A DNA stretch of 7,285 nt from Promethearchaeota archaeon (GTDB taxonomy: Archaea > Asgardarchaeota > Lokiarchaeia > Sigynarchaeales > MK-D1), in NCBI GenBank assembly GCA_016839865.1, contig JAEOTN010000209.1:1-7285 (forward strand). The letters are read 5' to 3'. The translations under genes were made by a program, and so were the position numbers. Positions 1 through 5,082 of the stretch are shown here, in pieces. The notes below the pieces were generated by a model. It was given only the letters and a program-made list of their open reading frames with translations. It did not search any database and had not been told where the DNA came from. The stretch's first letter is position 1; each line of letters opens with the position of its first letter.

Positions 1-1
1 A

Positions 2-772
2 ATAATTCCAACAGACAAAATAAAGCCATTTCATGCTCATGCTTTTAAAATGCTACAAGCTCGTACAAAGGAAATATATCCACAATTATTATCCAAGGAA
101 GAAGAAATTTCCGTTGAACTTGTTAAAAATCAACCTTGGAGTGCCTATAACTGGTATTTGGGAAATTCAAAATCTCGAATTGAAATCAATACGGATCTAC
201 CAATTGATTGTTTTTCGATACTAGGTTTAGCAGCTCATGAAGGGTATCCAGGACATCATACGGAGCACTGTATTAAGGAAAATTTTCTCTATCATGATGA
301 AGAACGCTTTGAGCATTCTATATTATTAATTCAAACTCCTGAAGCAACAATTTCTGAGGGTCTTGCAAATGTGGGATTAAATGTACTATATCCCCCTGAA
401 GAACAAGTTCGAATTACTTTGGAAGAATATAGCCCTAATCCTACACTAGAGGATACAATCGAGAATATCATTATTAAGGGCAAATTAGGAAAAATGTTCA
501 GTTTTAAACTCATGAATAACCTAGCAATCCACTACAATGTTGATGGATGGTCATGGGATCAATTAGTGGATTATGGTGCCAGTTTCGGCGTAGTATCTAA
601 AGAATTTTTGTTAAAACGGTTGAATTTTCTTAAAGATCCATTTTGGGCCACCTATATATTCAATTATTCCTATGGTGAGGACTTGATTACAAAGAAATAT
701 GGAACACGACCATCAGCAGAAAACTTCAAAACGTTATTAACTCAACCAATTTTACCTTCAGATCTGATATAG
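2..772 (+). CDS. Putative metal-dependent peptidase/hydrolase with HEGYPGHH motif, DUF885-like (5' end outside window)
   Basis: The reading frame is open from the first bases of the window, so the gene begins upstream; 256 C-terminal residues are visible. Numbered from the first visible codon, residues 79-88 read HEGYPGHHTE, which matches the HE-x-YPGHH signature of DUF885-type putative zinc peptidases. A downstream acidic residue in SEGLANVG (E119) sits where a third zinc ligand would be expected. No signal peptide or membrane segment is visible in this part, but the N-terminus cannot be judged. The methionine at 50 is internal, because the frame continues upstream without a stop or a ribosome binding site. 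The gene ends 15 bp before the convergent methyltransferase gene. Metal binding follows from the motif; a peptidase role is only the family expectation, and the substrate is unknown. Confidence 0.72.
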   Translation: MIPTDKIKPFHAHAFKMLQARTKEIYPQLLSKEEEISVELVKNQPWSAYNWYLGNSKSRIEINTDLPIDCFSILGLAAHEGYPGHHTEHCIKENFLYHDEERFEHSILLIQTPEATISEGLANVGLNVLYPPEEQVRITLEEYSPNPTLEDTIENIIIKGKLGKMFSFKLMNNLAIHYNVDGWSWDQLVDYGASFGVVSKEFLLKRLNFLKDPFWATYIFNYSYGEDLITKKYGTRPSAENFKTLLTQPILPSDLI

Positions 773-787
773 GATATGATGGATTCT

Positions 788-1357
788 CTATTTTCTCCTT
801 AAAACCACATAAATAGAGTCGTTCTTTTCCATTTCGGTATATATATTCATTTCCAATATCTCAAAATATGGGCTGACAATTTCTTCTATATCTTCCATCT
901 CATAATACACAAACAACAATCCATGCATTTCTTCCTCTTTCTTCCCCCTCCAAAATGAGTGGAATGCAATCCCGTTATGTTTTAATAAGTTTACTTGGTT
1001 TTGAAATGATTCGATGCACTGTTGTTTACTAAGATGGATAAGCACCTTATTTGAGTAAATTGCATCCCATCTACGGTCTGTATTCAGTGCGGTAGCATCA
1101 AGTTGTATAAGGTCTACATCCTCATCCTTATGTAAATCAAGATATCTTTGAATAAAAGTCAAAGAACTATCGGAACCTGTTACTTCATAGATATTTTTTA
1201 AGATATCTAGATCTACGCCAGGACCCATTCCTAATTCAAGAAGTGTAGATTTTTCTGGCAAATATTTCTTCAAAATTTGGATTATTTCTCTACCATCATA
1301 CCCTTTTGCCATCTTCACATATTCGTCCACATTCTTTGGATCATCGAAATATCCCAT
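788..1357 (-). CDS. Class I SAM-dependent methyltransferase, small (189 aa)
   Basis: This predicted soluble methyltransferase has the Rossmann-type SAM-binding order of class I enzymes. Motif I is LLELGMGPG (residues 39-47), the acidic residue after strand 2 lies in GSDSS (D63), motif III is LDATAL (86-91), and WDAIYSNKVLIHL (97-109) forms the motif IV/post-IV region. The N-terminus MGYFDDPKNVDEYVKMAKGYDGR begins as expected for this Firmicute family, which supports the ATG at 1357 although no strong Shine-Dalgarno sequence precedes it. The C-terminal HSFWRGK and DSIYVVLRRK segments complete the fold, so the protein appears full length. It converges on the HEGYPGHH gene with a 15-bp gap and no visible hairpin terminator. 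The methyl acceptor cannot be read from the sequence. It has no obvious functional link with the sugar genes to the right. Confidence 0.85.
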   Translation of the reverse strand: MGYFDDPKNVDEYVKMAKGYDGREIIQILKKYLPEKSTLLELGMGPGVDLDILKNIYEVTGSDSSLTFIQRYLDLHKDEDVDLIQLDATALNTDRRWDAIYSNKVLIHLSKQQCIESFQNQVNLLKHNGIAFHSFWRGKKEEEMHGLLFVYYEMEDIEEIVSPYFEILEMNIYTEMEKNDSIYVVLRRK

Positions 1358-1414
1358 GATCTTAATGTATTCGTTGATTCACATAAATTGGTTCATTATT
1401 TTATAAAAGTAAAT

Positions 1415-1579
1415 TTAAAGAGTGTCTGTTAGAAGTTGTGGTATGTTTAATGATTCAATCGTTAACAAGAATGTGAAAATTAGCACCATAAGGATGGAAA
1501 GAACGAACAAGATTAATCTTGGCCGTACTTTGATTAATCTTGATCCTTCTTTGAGGAACGTTTCGTGGTTTTCTCCCAT
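1415..1579 (-). CDS. Possible small single-span membrane protein (54 aa), unrecognised
   Basis: This short frame on the minus strand encodes 54 residues: a polar, basic N-terminus (MGENHETFLKEGSRLIKVRPR), a strongly hydrophobic stretch from about L22 to I41 (LILFVLSILMVLIFTFLLTI) and a short tail. This is the pattern of a one-span membrane protein with its basic N-terminus inside. I do not recognise a family. The start is the ATG at 1579; an in-frame stop lies 39 bp further upstream. The ribosome binding site is poor (GTGGGT close to the start), which lowers confidence. It lies upstream of the methyltransferase gene on the same strand with a 57-bp gap, so the two could share a transcript. An AT-rich TATAAT box lies about 30 bp upstream. 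It may also be the remnant of a longer gene, or chance. Confidence 0.35.
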   Translation of the reverse strand: MGENHETFLKEGSRLIKVRPRLILFVLSILMVLIFTFLLTIESLNIPQLLTDTL

Positions 1580-1587
1580 TTTTACCC

Positions 1588-1639
1588 ACACTATAAATAA
1601 GTAACGCTATTATATAATACTTATTAAATTTTATAGTGT
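1588..1639. repeat. Imperfect inverted repeat with a 6-nt bulge
   Basis: The left arm is ACACTATAAATAAGTA (1588-1603). The reverse complement of 1618-1639 starts with ACACTATAA and ends with ATAAGTA, with six extra bases (AATTTA) between. All 16 bases of the left arm therefore pair, around a 14-base loop (1604-1617). The stem is almost only A-T, so it is not a convincing intrinsic terminator. It spans the possible -10 box of the small minus-strand frame. Confidence 0.5.
1609..1614 (-). promoter_or_regulatory. Possible -10 box (TATAAT) ahead of the small membrane-protein frame
   Basis: On the minus strand these bases read TATAAT, a perfect sigma-A -10 hexamer, about 30 bp upstream of the ATG at 1579. 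The hexamer 17 bp further upstream is ACTATA, a poor -35, and no TGn extension is present. In DNA this AT-rich a perfect hexamer can occur by chance, so this is a weak call. Confidence 0.25.
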
Positions 1640-1642
1640 TTT

Positions 1643-1675
1643 TTATTAAATAAAATGAAACGTTTTATTTATTAA
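1643..1675. repeat. AT-only inverted repeat around an ATGAAACG-TTTTAT core
   Basis: The arms are 1643-1655 and 1663-1675 (13 bases, one mismatch) around a 7-base loop (TGAAACG). The centre, ATGAAACGTTTTAT at 1655-1668, is one base from the perfect palindrome ATGAAACGTTTCAT, a form typical of LacI-family operators. It lies just beyond the creatininase relic and about 75 bp upstream of the small membrane-protein frame. An operator role is inference. Confidence 0.35.
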
Positions 1676-1676
1676 C

Positions 1677-1712
1677 TTAAGGGGGATATGCAATAGCATA
1701 GATATGCGCTCC
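1677..1712 (-). pseudogene. Relic of the 3' end of a creatininase-family gene
   Basis: Read on the minus strand, these bases encode GAHIYAIAYPP followed by a TAA stop. The intact creatininase-family gene at the right edge of the window ends in GAHIYTIAYPP-stop, so 10 of 11 residues and the stop agree. At DNA level 31 of 38 positions match between 1677-1714 and 6587-6624 with no gaps. Directly upstream in this frame is a TGA codon, and the similarity fades, so only the extreme 3' end remains. It starts 35 bp downstream of the stop of the TIM-barrel isomerase gene, in the same orientation. It appears to belong with the middle fragment at 3637-3708. Confidence 0.65.
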
Positions 1713-1747
1713 TCAGCTATTTAAGATTTAATCTGTCATTTATATCC

Positions 1748-2608
1748 TCAATCGAATAGTTTCTTAAATAATGGTAGAGAAGCTCTAAATCCATCCTCAA
1801 AAGAACCACCTTCAGGTCTATAAACGCTTTCGTAGGATATGACTCCCGAATAATTATCATTTTTCAGCGCAGTAGCAATATCTTCAAGATATGGAGCGAG
1901 ATGTCCTTTACCCAACTCTTTAAAATTTACAGTTGCCTTGGTAGGGAAAACTTCAGCATCTTTTAAATGAATATGGGTAGTAACTGGTCGAACGGAATCA
2001 TATCCCTCTGGATATGGAATTTCACCACAACTGAGAGTATTTGGAATGTCCCAAATGATTTGTAAATGGTCACTTCCGACATCATCTACCAATTTTCGAG
2101 CTAAATAGCCTGAACAAACAGCTGCATTATTCCCGGTTTCTATTGCTACTGTGATATCTTCATCTTCTGCAAGTTTCGCAAATGGTTTCATCAATTTGAT
2201 TAAGTTATTCCAAGCTGAATTATTAACCACCCACTTCTTTGCTCCTCCAGATCCAAACATAATCACTTCCCGACCCCCACTAAACGCGCGCACAATTGGA
2301 CAATCCAATTCCTTTGCAATCTCGATGTTTCGTTTCAAAGCTTCATATTGTTTTTTATAACCAGGTCCTTCTATATCAACATCGTTTACTTTAACTCCTC
2401 CAAGAATATGACGACTTAAACAAGAAATTTTCAAATTGTGGGAAGCTACTAACTCTTTAATTCGTTGTACTTCCTCGTTTGTTTGATCCCCAATCTCCTT
2501 ATCCCAAAGGTACTGTAATTCTATGAATTCAAGACCCGATTCGTCCACGATATTCAACGCATACTCAAAATCTTGACTAATTCCGTCAGTAATAACACCA
2601 ATTTTCAT
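1748..2608 (-). CDS. TIM-barrel sugar isomerase/epimerase (xylose isomerase-like, AP-endonuclease-2 superfamily)
   Basis: This is a 286-residue soluble protein of the xylose-isomerase-like TIM-barrel superfamily, whose members isomerise or epimerise (keto)sugars and sugar acids with a divalent metal. The expected metal ligands are visible in order: E157 in AIETGN, D187 in IWDIPN, H214 in THIHLKD and E260 in ISYESVY. Length is normal for the family. The ATG at 2608 is supported by AGGAG 9 bases upstream (2618-2622). That ribosome binding site lies over the end of the preceding dehydrogenase gene, whose stop is only 4 bp away, so the two form an operon and are probably translationally coupled. 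The neighbours suggest sugar-acid or cyclitol breakdown, with roles comparable to IolO, hydroxypyruvate isomerase or 3-ketosugar isomerases. The exact substrate cannot be told. A relic of a creatininase gene follows its stop. Confidence 0.85.
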   Translation of the reverse strand: MKIGVITDGISQDFEYALNIVDESGLEFIELQYLWDKEIGDQTNEEVQRIKELVASHNLKISCLSRHILGGVKVNDVDIEGPGYKKQYEALKRNIEIAKELDCPIVRAFSGGREVIMFGSGGAKKWVVNNSAWNNLIKLMKPFAKLAEDEDITVAIETGNNAAVCSGYLARKLVDDVGSDHLQIIWDIPNTLSCGEIPYPEGYDSVRPVTTHIHLKDAEVFPTKATVNFKELGKGHLAPYLEDIATALKNDNYSGVISYESVYRPEGGSFEDGFRASLPLFKKLFD

Positions 2609-2612
2609 TAAT

Positions 2613-3515
2613 TTATTCTCCTAAAGTTCCTTTTACTTCGCAATTTGCAATTTGCTCTAATAATTTCACAATGGACCAGTTATCTCCATCTGGAAATAGA
2701 GAAAATCCTGCTCTGAATAATTCATACGCTGCTGCAGTAGTGGGCATCATGCAACCATTATCTTTTGCCATTTTCATAGAAATGCCTAAATCCTTGTACA
2801 TTGTTCCGATATGACTACCAGTTTTCTCGAATTTCCTCTCCATAATAAGTTTTGCACATCCTTTGAATAGATTGCTGGATACACCGCTTGTACTGAAGAC
2901 TTTATAGAGGTTTTCTGCGGGTACTCCTGATTTAACTCCTAAAACAAGAGATTCGAATATTGCAGTAAAACTAGAGCCAATTAAAGATTGAAGGGCTGCT
3001 TTTGTAGTTTGCCCCATACCAATTTCATCCCCAACATAATGAATGTCTTTAGCTACTGCCTTAAAAATTGGTTTGCATTCCTCAAAAACTTCTTTCTTAG
3101 CTACTGTCATGAAGGTTAAAGTTCCATTATCTGCTCCTGATTTCCCGCCACTTACGGGAGTATCTACTAAATTGATTCCTTTCTTTTGAAGGGGAGCTTC
3201 AAGCACTCTCACTTCATCGGGATGTATTGTCGCAGACACAACAACTGTAGACTCTTTTTCCATTCCTTCAATAAGCCCATCTTTTCCTAGGACTACATCG
3301 TGTACTTGAGTGCCATTTAACACCATAACAAATACAATGTTCGCATTTTCACCGACTTCTCTGCAACTTGCAGCAGGTCTACCTCCTAATTGGGATAACA
3401 ATTTCAGTCGTTCTGACCGAAGATCGTACCCAATGAGGTCAAACCCGTTATTGACGATATTTTTAGCCATTCCTATGCCCATATCGCCAAGACCAACAAT
3501 ACCAACTTTTTTCAT
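2613..3515 (-). CDS. NAD(P)-dependent beta-hydroxyacid dehydrogenase (3-hydroxyisobutyrate / L-threonate dehydrogenase-like)
   Basis: This 300-residue soluble oxidoreductase has both domains of the beta-hydroxyacid dehydrogenase family. The N-terminal Rossmann motif is GLGDMGIGMAKN (8-19); D31 in GYDLRSER suggests NAD rather than NADP. The substrate signature DTPVSGGKSGA covers 118-128, the catalytic lysine is K172 in GQTTKAALQ, and KDL follows at 241-243. The usual K-x-x-N-N is replaced by K-A-A-L-Q, closer to threonate-type members than to true hydroxyisobutyrate dehydrogenases. A GTG at 3524 would add three residues, but the ATG at 3515 is preferred because AAGGTG sits 6 bases before it and MKKVGIVGLG is the usual beginning. 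It is first in an operon with the TIM-barrel isomerase. Oxidation of a sugar acid or reduction of a keto-sugar acid is the likely step; the substrate is unknown. Confidence 0.85.
   Translation of the reverse strand: MKKVGIVGLGDMGIGMAKNIVNNGFDLIGYDLRSERLKLLSQLGGRPAASCREVGENANIVFVMVLNGTQVHDVVLGKDGLIEGMEKESTVVVSATIHPDEVRVLEAPLQKKGINLVDTPVSGGKSGADNGTLTFMTVAKKEVFEECKPIFKAVAKDIHYVGDEIGMGQTTKAALQSLIGSSFTAIFESLVLGVKSGVPAENLYKVFSTSGVSSNLFKGCAKLIMERKFEKTGSHIGTMYKDLGISMKMAKDNGCMMPTTAAAYELFRAGFSLFPDGDNWSIVKLLEQIANCEVKGTLGE
2618..2622 (-). promoter_or_regulatory. Ribosome binding site of the TIM-barrel isomerase gene
   Basis: The minus strand reads AGGAG here, with a 9-base spacer to the ATG at 2608. It lies within the last codons of the upstream dehydrogenase gene (GLY-GLU-stop), which fits coupled translation. 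Confidence 0.7.
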
Positions 3516-3521
3516 AAGATT

Positions 3522-3527
3522 CACCTT
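3522..3527 (-). promoter_or_regulatory. Ribosome binding site that decides the dehydrogenase start
   Basis: The minus strand reads AAGGTG here, 6 bases before the ATG at 3515. The alternative GTG start at 3524 is itself part of this site and has no Shine-Dalgarno sequence of its own, so the ATG is the better start. Confidence 0.6.
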
Positions 3528-3564
3528 AGAAACGCTGATGAGACTCGGTTTGACAAGTTCATTC

Positions 3565-3578
3565 GTTGAAAAATCAAC
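3565..3578. repeat. Short palindrome upstream of the dehydrogenase operon
   Basis: GTTGA-AAAA-TCAAC is a perfect 5-bp inverted repeat with a 4-base spacer. It lies 50 bp upstream of the dehydrogenase ATG, in the gap between the creatininase relic and the operon, where an operator could sit. No clear -35/-10 pair was found around it, and a repeat this short may be chance. Confidence 0.25.
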
Positions 3579-3600
3579 ATCTTTGGGTTGGTTAAATTAA

Positions 3601-3750
3601 TTAATAATTCTTTTCTAAGCAAGATTTAGTAAATCCATCTGAATCCCCGATTTCAATCATTTTTGGGAAGAATAATAGATTATACAGAGTTTCACATTCA
3701 TCCGCATGGTTAAGATTTTTATCTTCATAAAATAGATCTAAATCAACCAT
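3601..3750 (-). pseudogene. Relic of the middle part of a creatininase-family gene
   Basis: The minus-strand frame at 3637-3708 encodes HADECETLYNLLFFPKMIE followed by IGDSD. It aligns with HADECETSFSLAFFPEMIE and the residues after it in the intact creatininase-family gene at the right edge, with about 15 of 22 residues identical. The DNA agrees too: 3690-3708 and 7000-7018 differ at one base of 19. Similarity stops on both sides: the frame ends in a stop at 3601, and the NGHG motif and the other expected parts are absent. An ATG at 3750 would give a 49-residue product, but it has no ribosome binding site and overlaps the divergent esterase start, so a functional gene is unlikely. The HADECET segment carries family metal-ligand residues, which explains why it is the best-preserved piece. 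Confidence 0.7.
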
Positions 3751-4909
3751 GAATAGGCTAAAAAGAGCACTAATGAATCTTGGTTTCAAATATGTAAAAC
3801 CAAAATTATACGATAGGAAAATTCAACACATTATTAAGAAATATGATTTACCTGACCCCCTAGTTTTAAATAATGGCGAGAAAGTGATTGATGTCAATCA
3901 ATGGATAGAGAAAAGAAGGGGGGAAATTTTGCATTTATTTGAAGAAAATGTATATGGAAAACTTCCATCTGAGGGTTTTGAAACCAATTACGAAATATTG
4001 GAGGAAAATAAGCACGATTTGGATGGGTTGGCTACTAGAAAGGCATTAAAAATCACTCTAAAGCGTGGTGACCGACAAAAAGAATTGAAAGTACTTATTC
4101 GTATACCGAACCAAGTAAACAAGCCCGTTCCTGCGTTTCTTGGAGTTCCGAATGCGTGGTTGGGATATAAAAAAAGCATATGGCCTGTTAAACGTGTGAT
4201 TCAAAGAGGATATGGACTTATAACCACAAGATTTCAAGATTTTGCTCGTGTTTATGATGATTTTTCAAAAAGCATTCATTCTCTTTTTTACCAAGAAGGA
4301 CAAGTAAAACCTCGAGAAAATGAATGGGGCGTAATTGGGGCGTGGGCATGGGCACTGATCCAGATTATGAATTATTTTGAAATCGATTCTGATATTGATC
4401 AAAACCGAATCGCGATATTAGGACATTCTCGTATGGGAAAAGCAGCTCTATGGGCTGGTGCAAATGATGAACGCTTTTCAATTGTTATCTCTAACAATTC
4501 GGGCTGCTGCGGAGCAACTTTATTTCGGAGGAAAATCGGAGAAACAATTATTAAAGCGAACGAATGTTTTCCAAGTTGGTATTGTTCGAATTTTAAGAAA
4601 TACAACAATAAAGAATTTGAACTCCCTTTAGATCAACACATGCTTATTTCTCTTATTGCTCCTCGTCCAGTATATATTGCAAGTGGACAAACCGATATTT
4701 GGGCAGATCCCATAGGAGAGTTCCTCTCTGCAAAATATGCTGATCCTGTATATAAACTACATGATACTACAGGTTTAGGTATTGAATCATTACCAAAAAT
4801 CAATGAGCCTTCTATGAATATAATAGGTTATCATCTGGCGTCAGGAGGTCATAGGATGTCATTATATAATTGGGATAGATTCATGGATTTTGCTGACAAG
4901 TTTCTTTAG
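3749..4909 (+). CDS. CE15-type alpha/beta hydrolase (glucuronoyl esterase-like), cytoplasmic
   Basis: The 386-residue protein resembles bacterial CE15 4-O-methyl-glucuronoyl methylesterases, which cleave esters of glucuronic acid. The nucleophile elbow is GHSRMGKAALWAGA with S227; the CE15-typical run ISNNSGCCGATLFRR follows (247-261), then FPSWYCSNF (274-282), LPLDQHMLISLIAPRPVYIASGQTDIWADPIGEF (292-325) and YHLASGGH with the probable catalytic H368. The glutamate often seen before the SG of the second motif is N250 here, so the catalytic acid may come from elsewhere, for example D316 or D320. There is no signal peptide, which is unusual for a family that acts on plant cell-wall material and implies an imported substrate. 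The start is uncertain: ATG 3749 lacks a ribosome binding site, and ATG 3773 (residue 9) has only a weak AAGAG. The GPH symporter gene follows by 173 bp. Confidence 0.8.
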   Translation: MNRLKRALMNLGFKYVKPKLYDRKIQHIIKKYDLPDPLVLNNGEKVIDVNQWIEKRRGEILHLFEENVYGKLPSEGFETNYEILEENKHDLDGLATRKALKITLKRGDRQKELKVLIRIPNQVNKPVPAFLGVPNAWLGYKKSIWPVKRVIQRGYGLITTRFQDFARVYDDFSKSIHSLFYQEGQVKPRENEWGVIGAWAWALIQIMNYFEIDSDIDQNRIAILGHSRMGKAALWAGANDERFSIVISNNSGCCGATLFRRKIGETIIKANECFPSWYCSNFKKYNNKEFELPLDQHMLISLIAPRPVYIASGQTDIWADPIGEFLSAKYADPVYKLHDTTGLGIESLPKINEPSMNIIGYHLASGGHRMSLYNWDRFMDFADKFL

Positions 4910-5044
4910 ACCCTAAATAACTGAATATATCTAAAAACTATAGGAAAATATGATTATGCAAGATTTAGAACTTTAGAGTCATTTACGATTTTATTTTCCG
5001 ATTTTTACCACTAAATTTAAAAATGCACATAAAGAGTTTGTTTT

Positions 5045-5059
5045 AATGAATTTTTCATT
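5045..5059 (+). repeat. Short inverted repeat ahead of the symporter gene
   Basis: AATGAA-TTT-TTCATT is a perfect 6-bp inverted repeat that ends 7 bases before the ribosome binding site of the symporter gene. It could be an operator or a weak hairpin in the leader. The 173-bp gap in which it lies (4910-5082) shows no GC-rich terminator and only a weak promoter candidate (TTTACC at 5004-5009, CATAAA at 5028-5033). Confidence 0.25.
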
Positions 5060-5066
5060 GTTATTT

Positions 5067-5073
5067 AAAGGAG
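5067..5073 (+). promoter_or_regulatory. Ribosome binding site of the GPH symporter gene
   Basis: AAAGGAG lies 9 bases before the ATG at 5083. The TTG at 5077 is only 3 bases from this site, too close for efficient initiation, so the site decides in favour of the ATG. Confidence 0.75.
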
Positions 5074-5082
5074 AGATTGAGC

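Noticed and set aside
1422..1604. Plus-strand frame of 60 codons in the gap after the methyltransferase gene
   Set aside because: No ribosome binding site, no recognisable domain and an ordinary polar composition; the opposite strand gives a more protein-like hydrophobic frame over the same bases.
1655..1668. CcpA cre site in ATGAAACGTTTTAT
   Set aside because: The spacing is one base short of the cre consensus (TGWAARCGYTWNCW) and the closing CA is absent; it fits a generic LacI-type palindrome better, and that only weakly.
3601..3789. A functional 50-62 residue minus-strand protein containing HADECET
   Set aside because: It lacks most of the creatininase fold, has no ribosome binding site, and its upstream part is antisense to the esterase gene; treated as a gene relic.
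5077..5082. TTG start for the symporter gene, two codons upstream of the ATG
   Set aside because: Only 3 bases separate it from AAAGGAG, while the ATG at 5083 has a normal 9-base spacer.
4910..5082. Tandem CGATTTT repeats (4986-4992 and 4999-5005) as operator sites
   Set aside because: Too short, AT-rich and not symmetric; spacing of 13 bp does not fit binding on one face of the helix.
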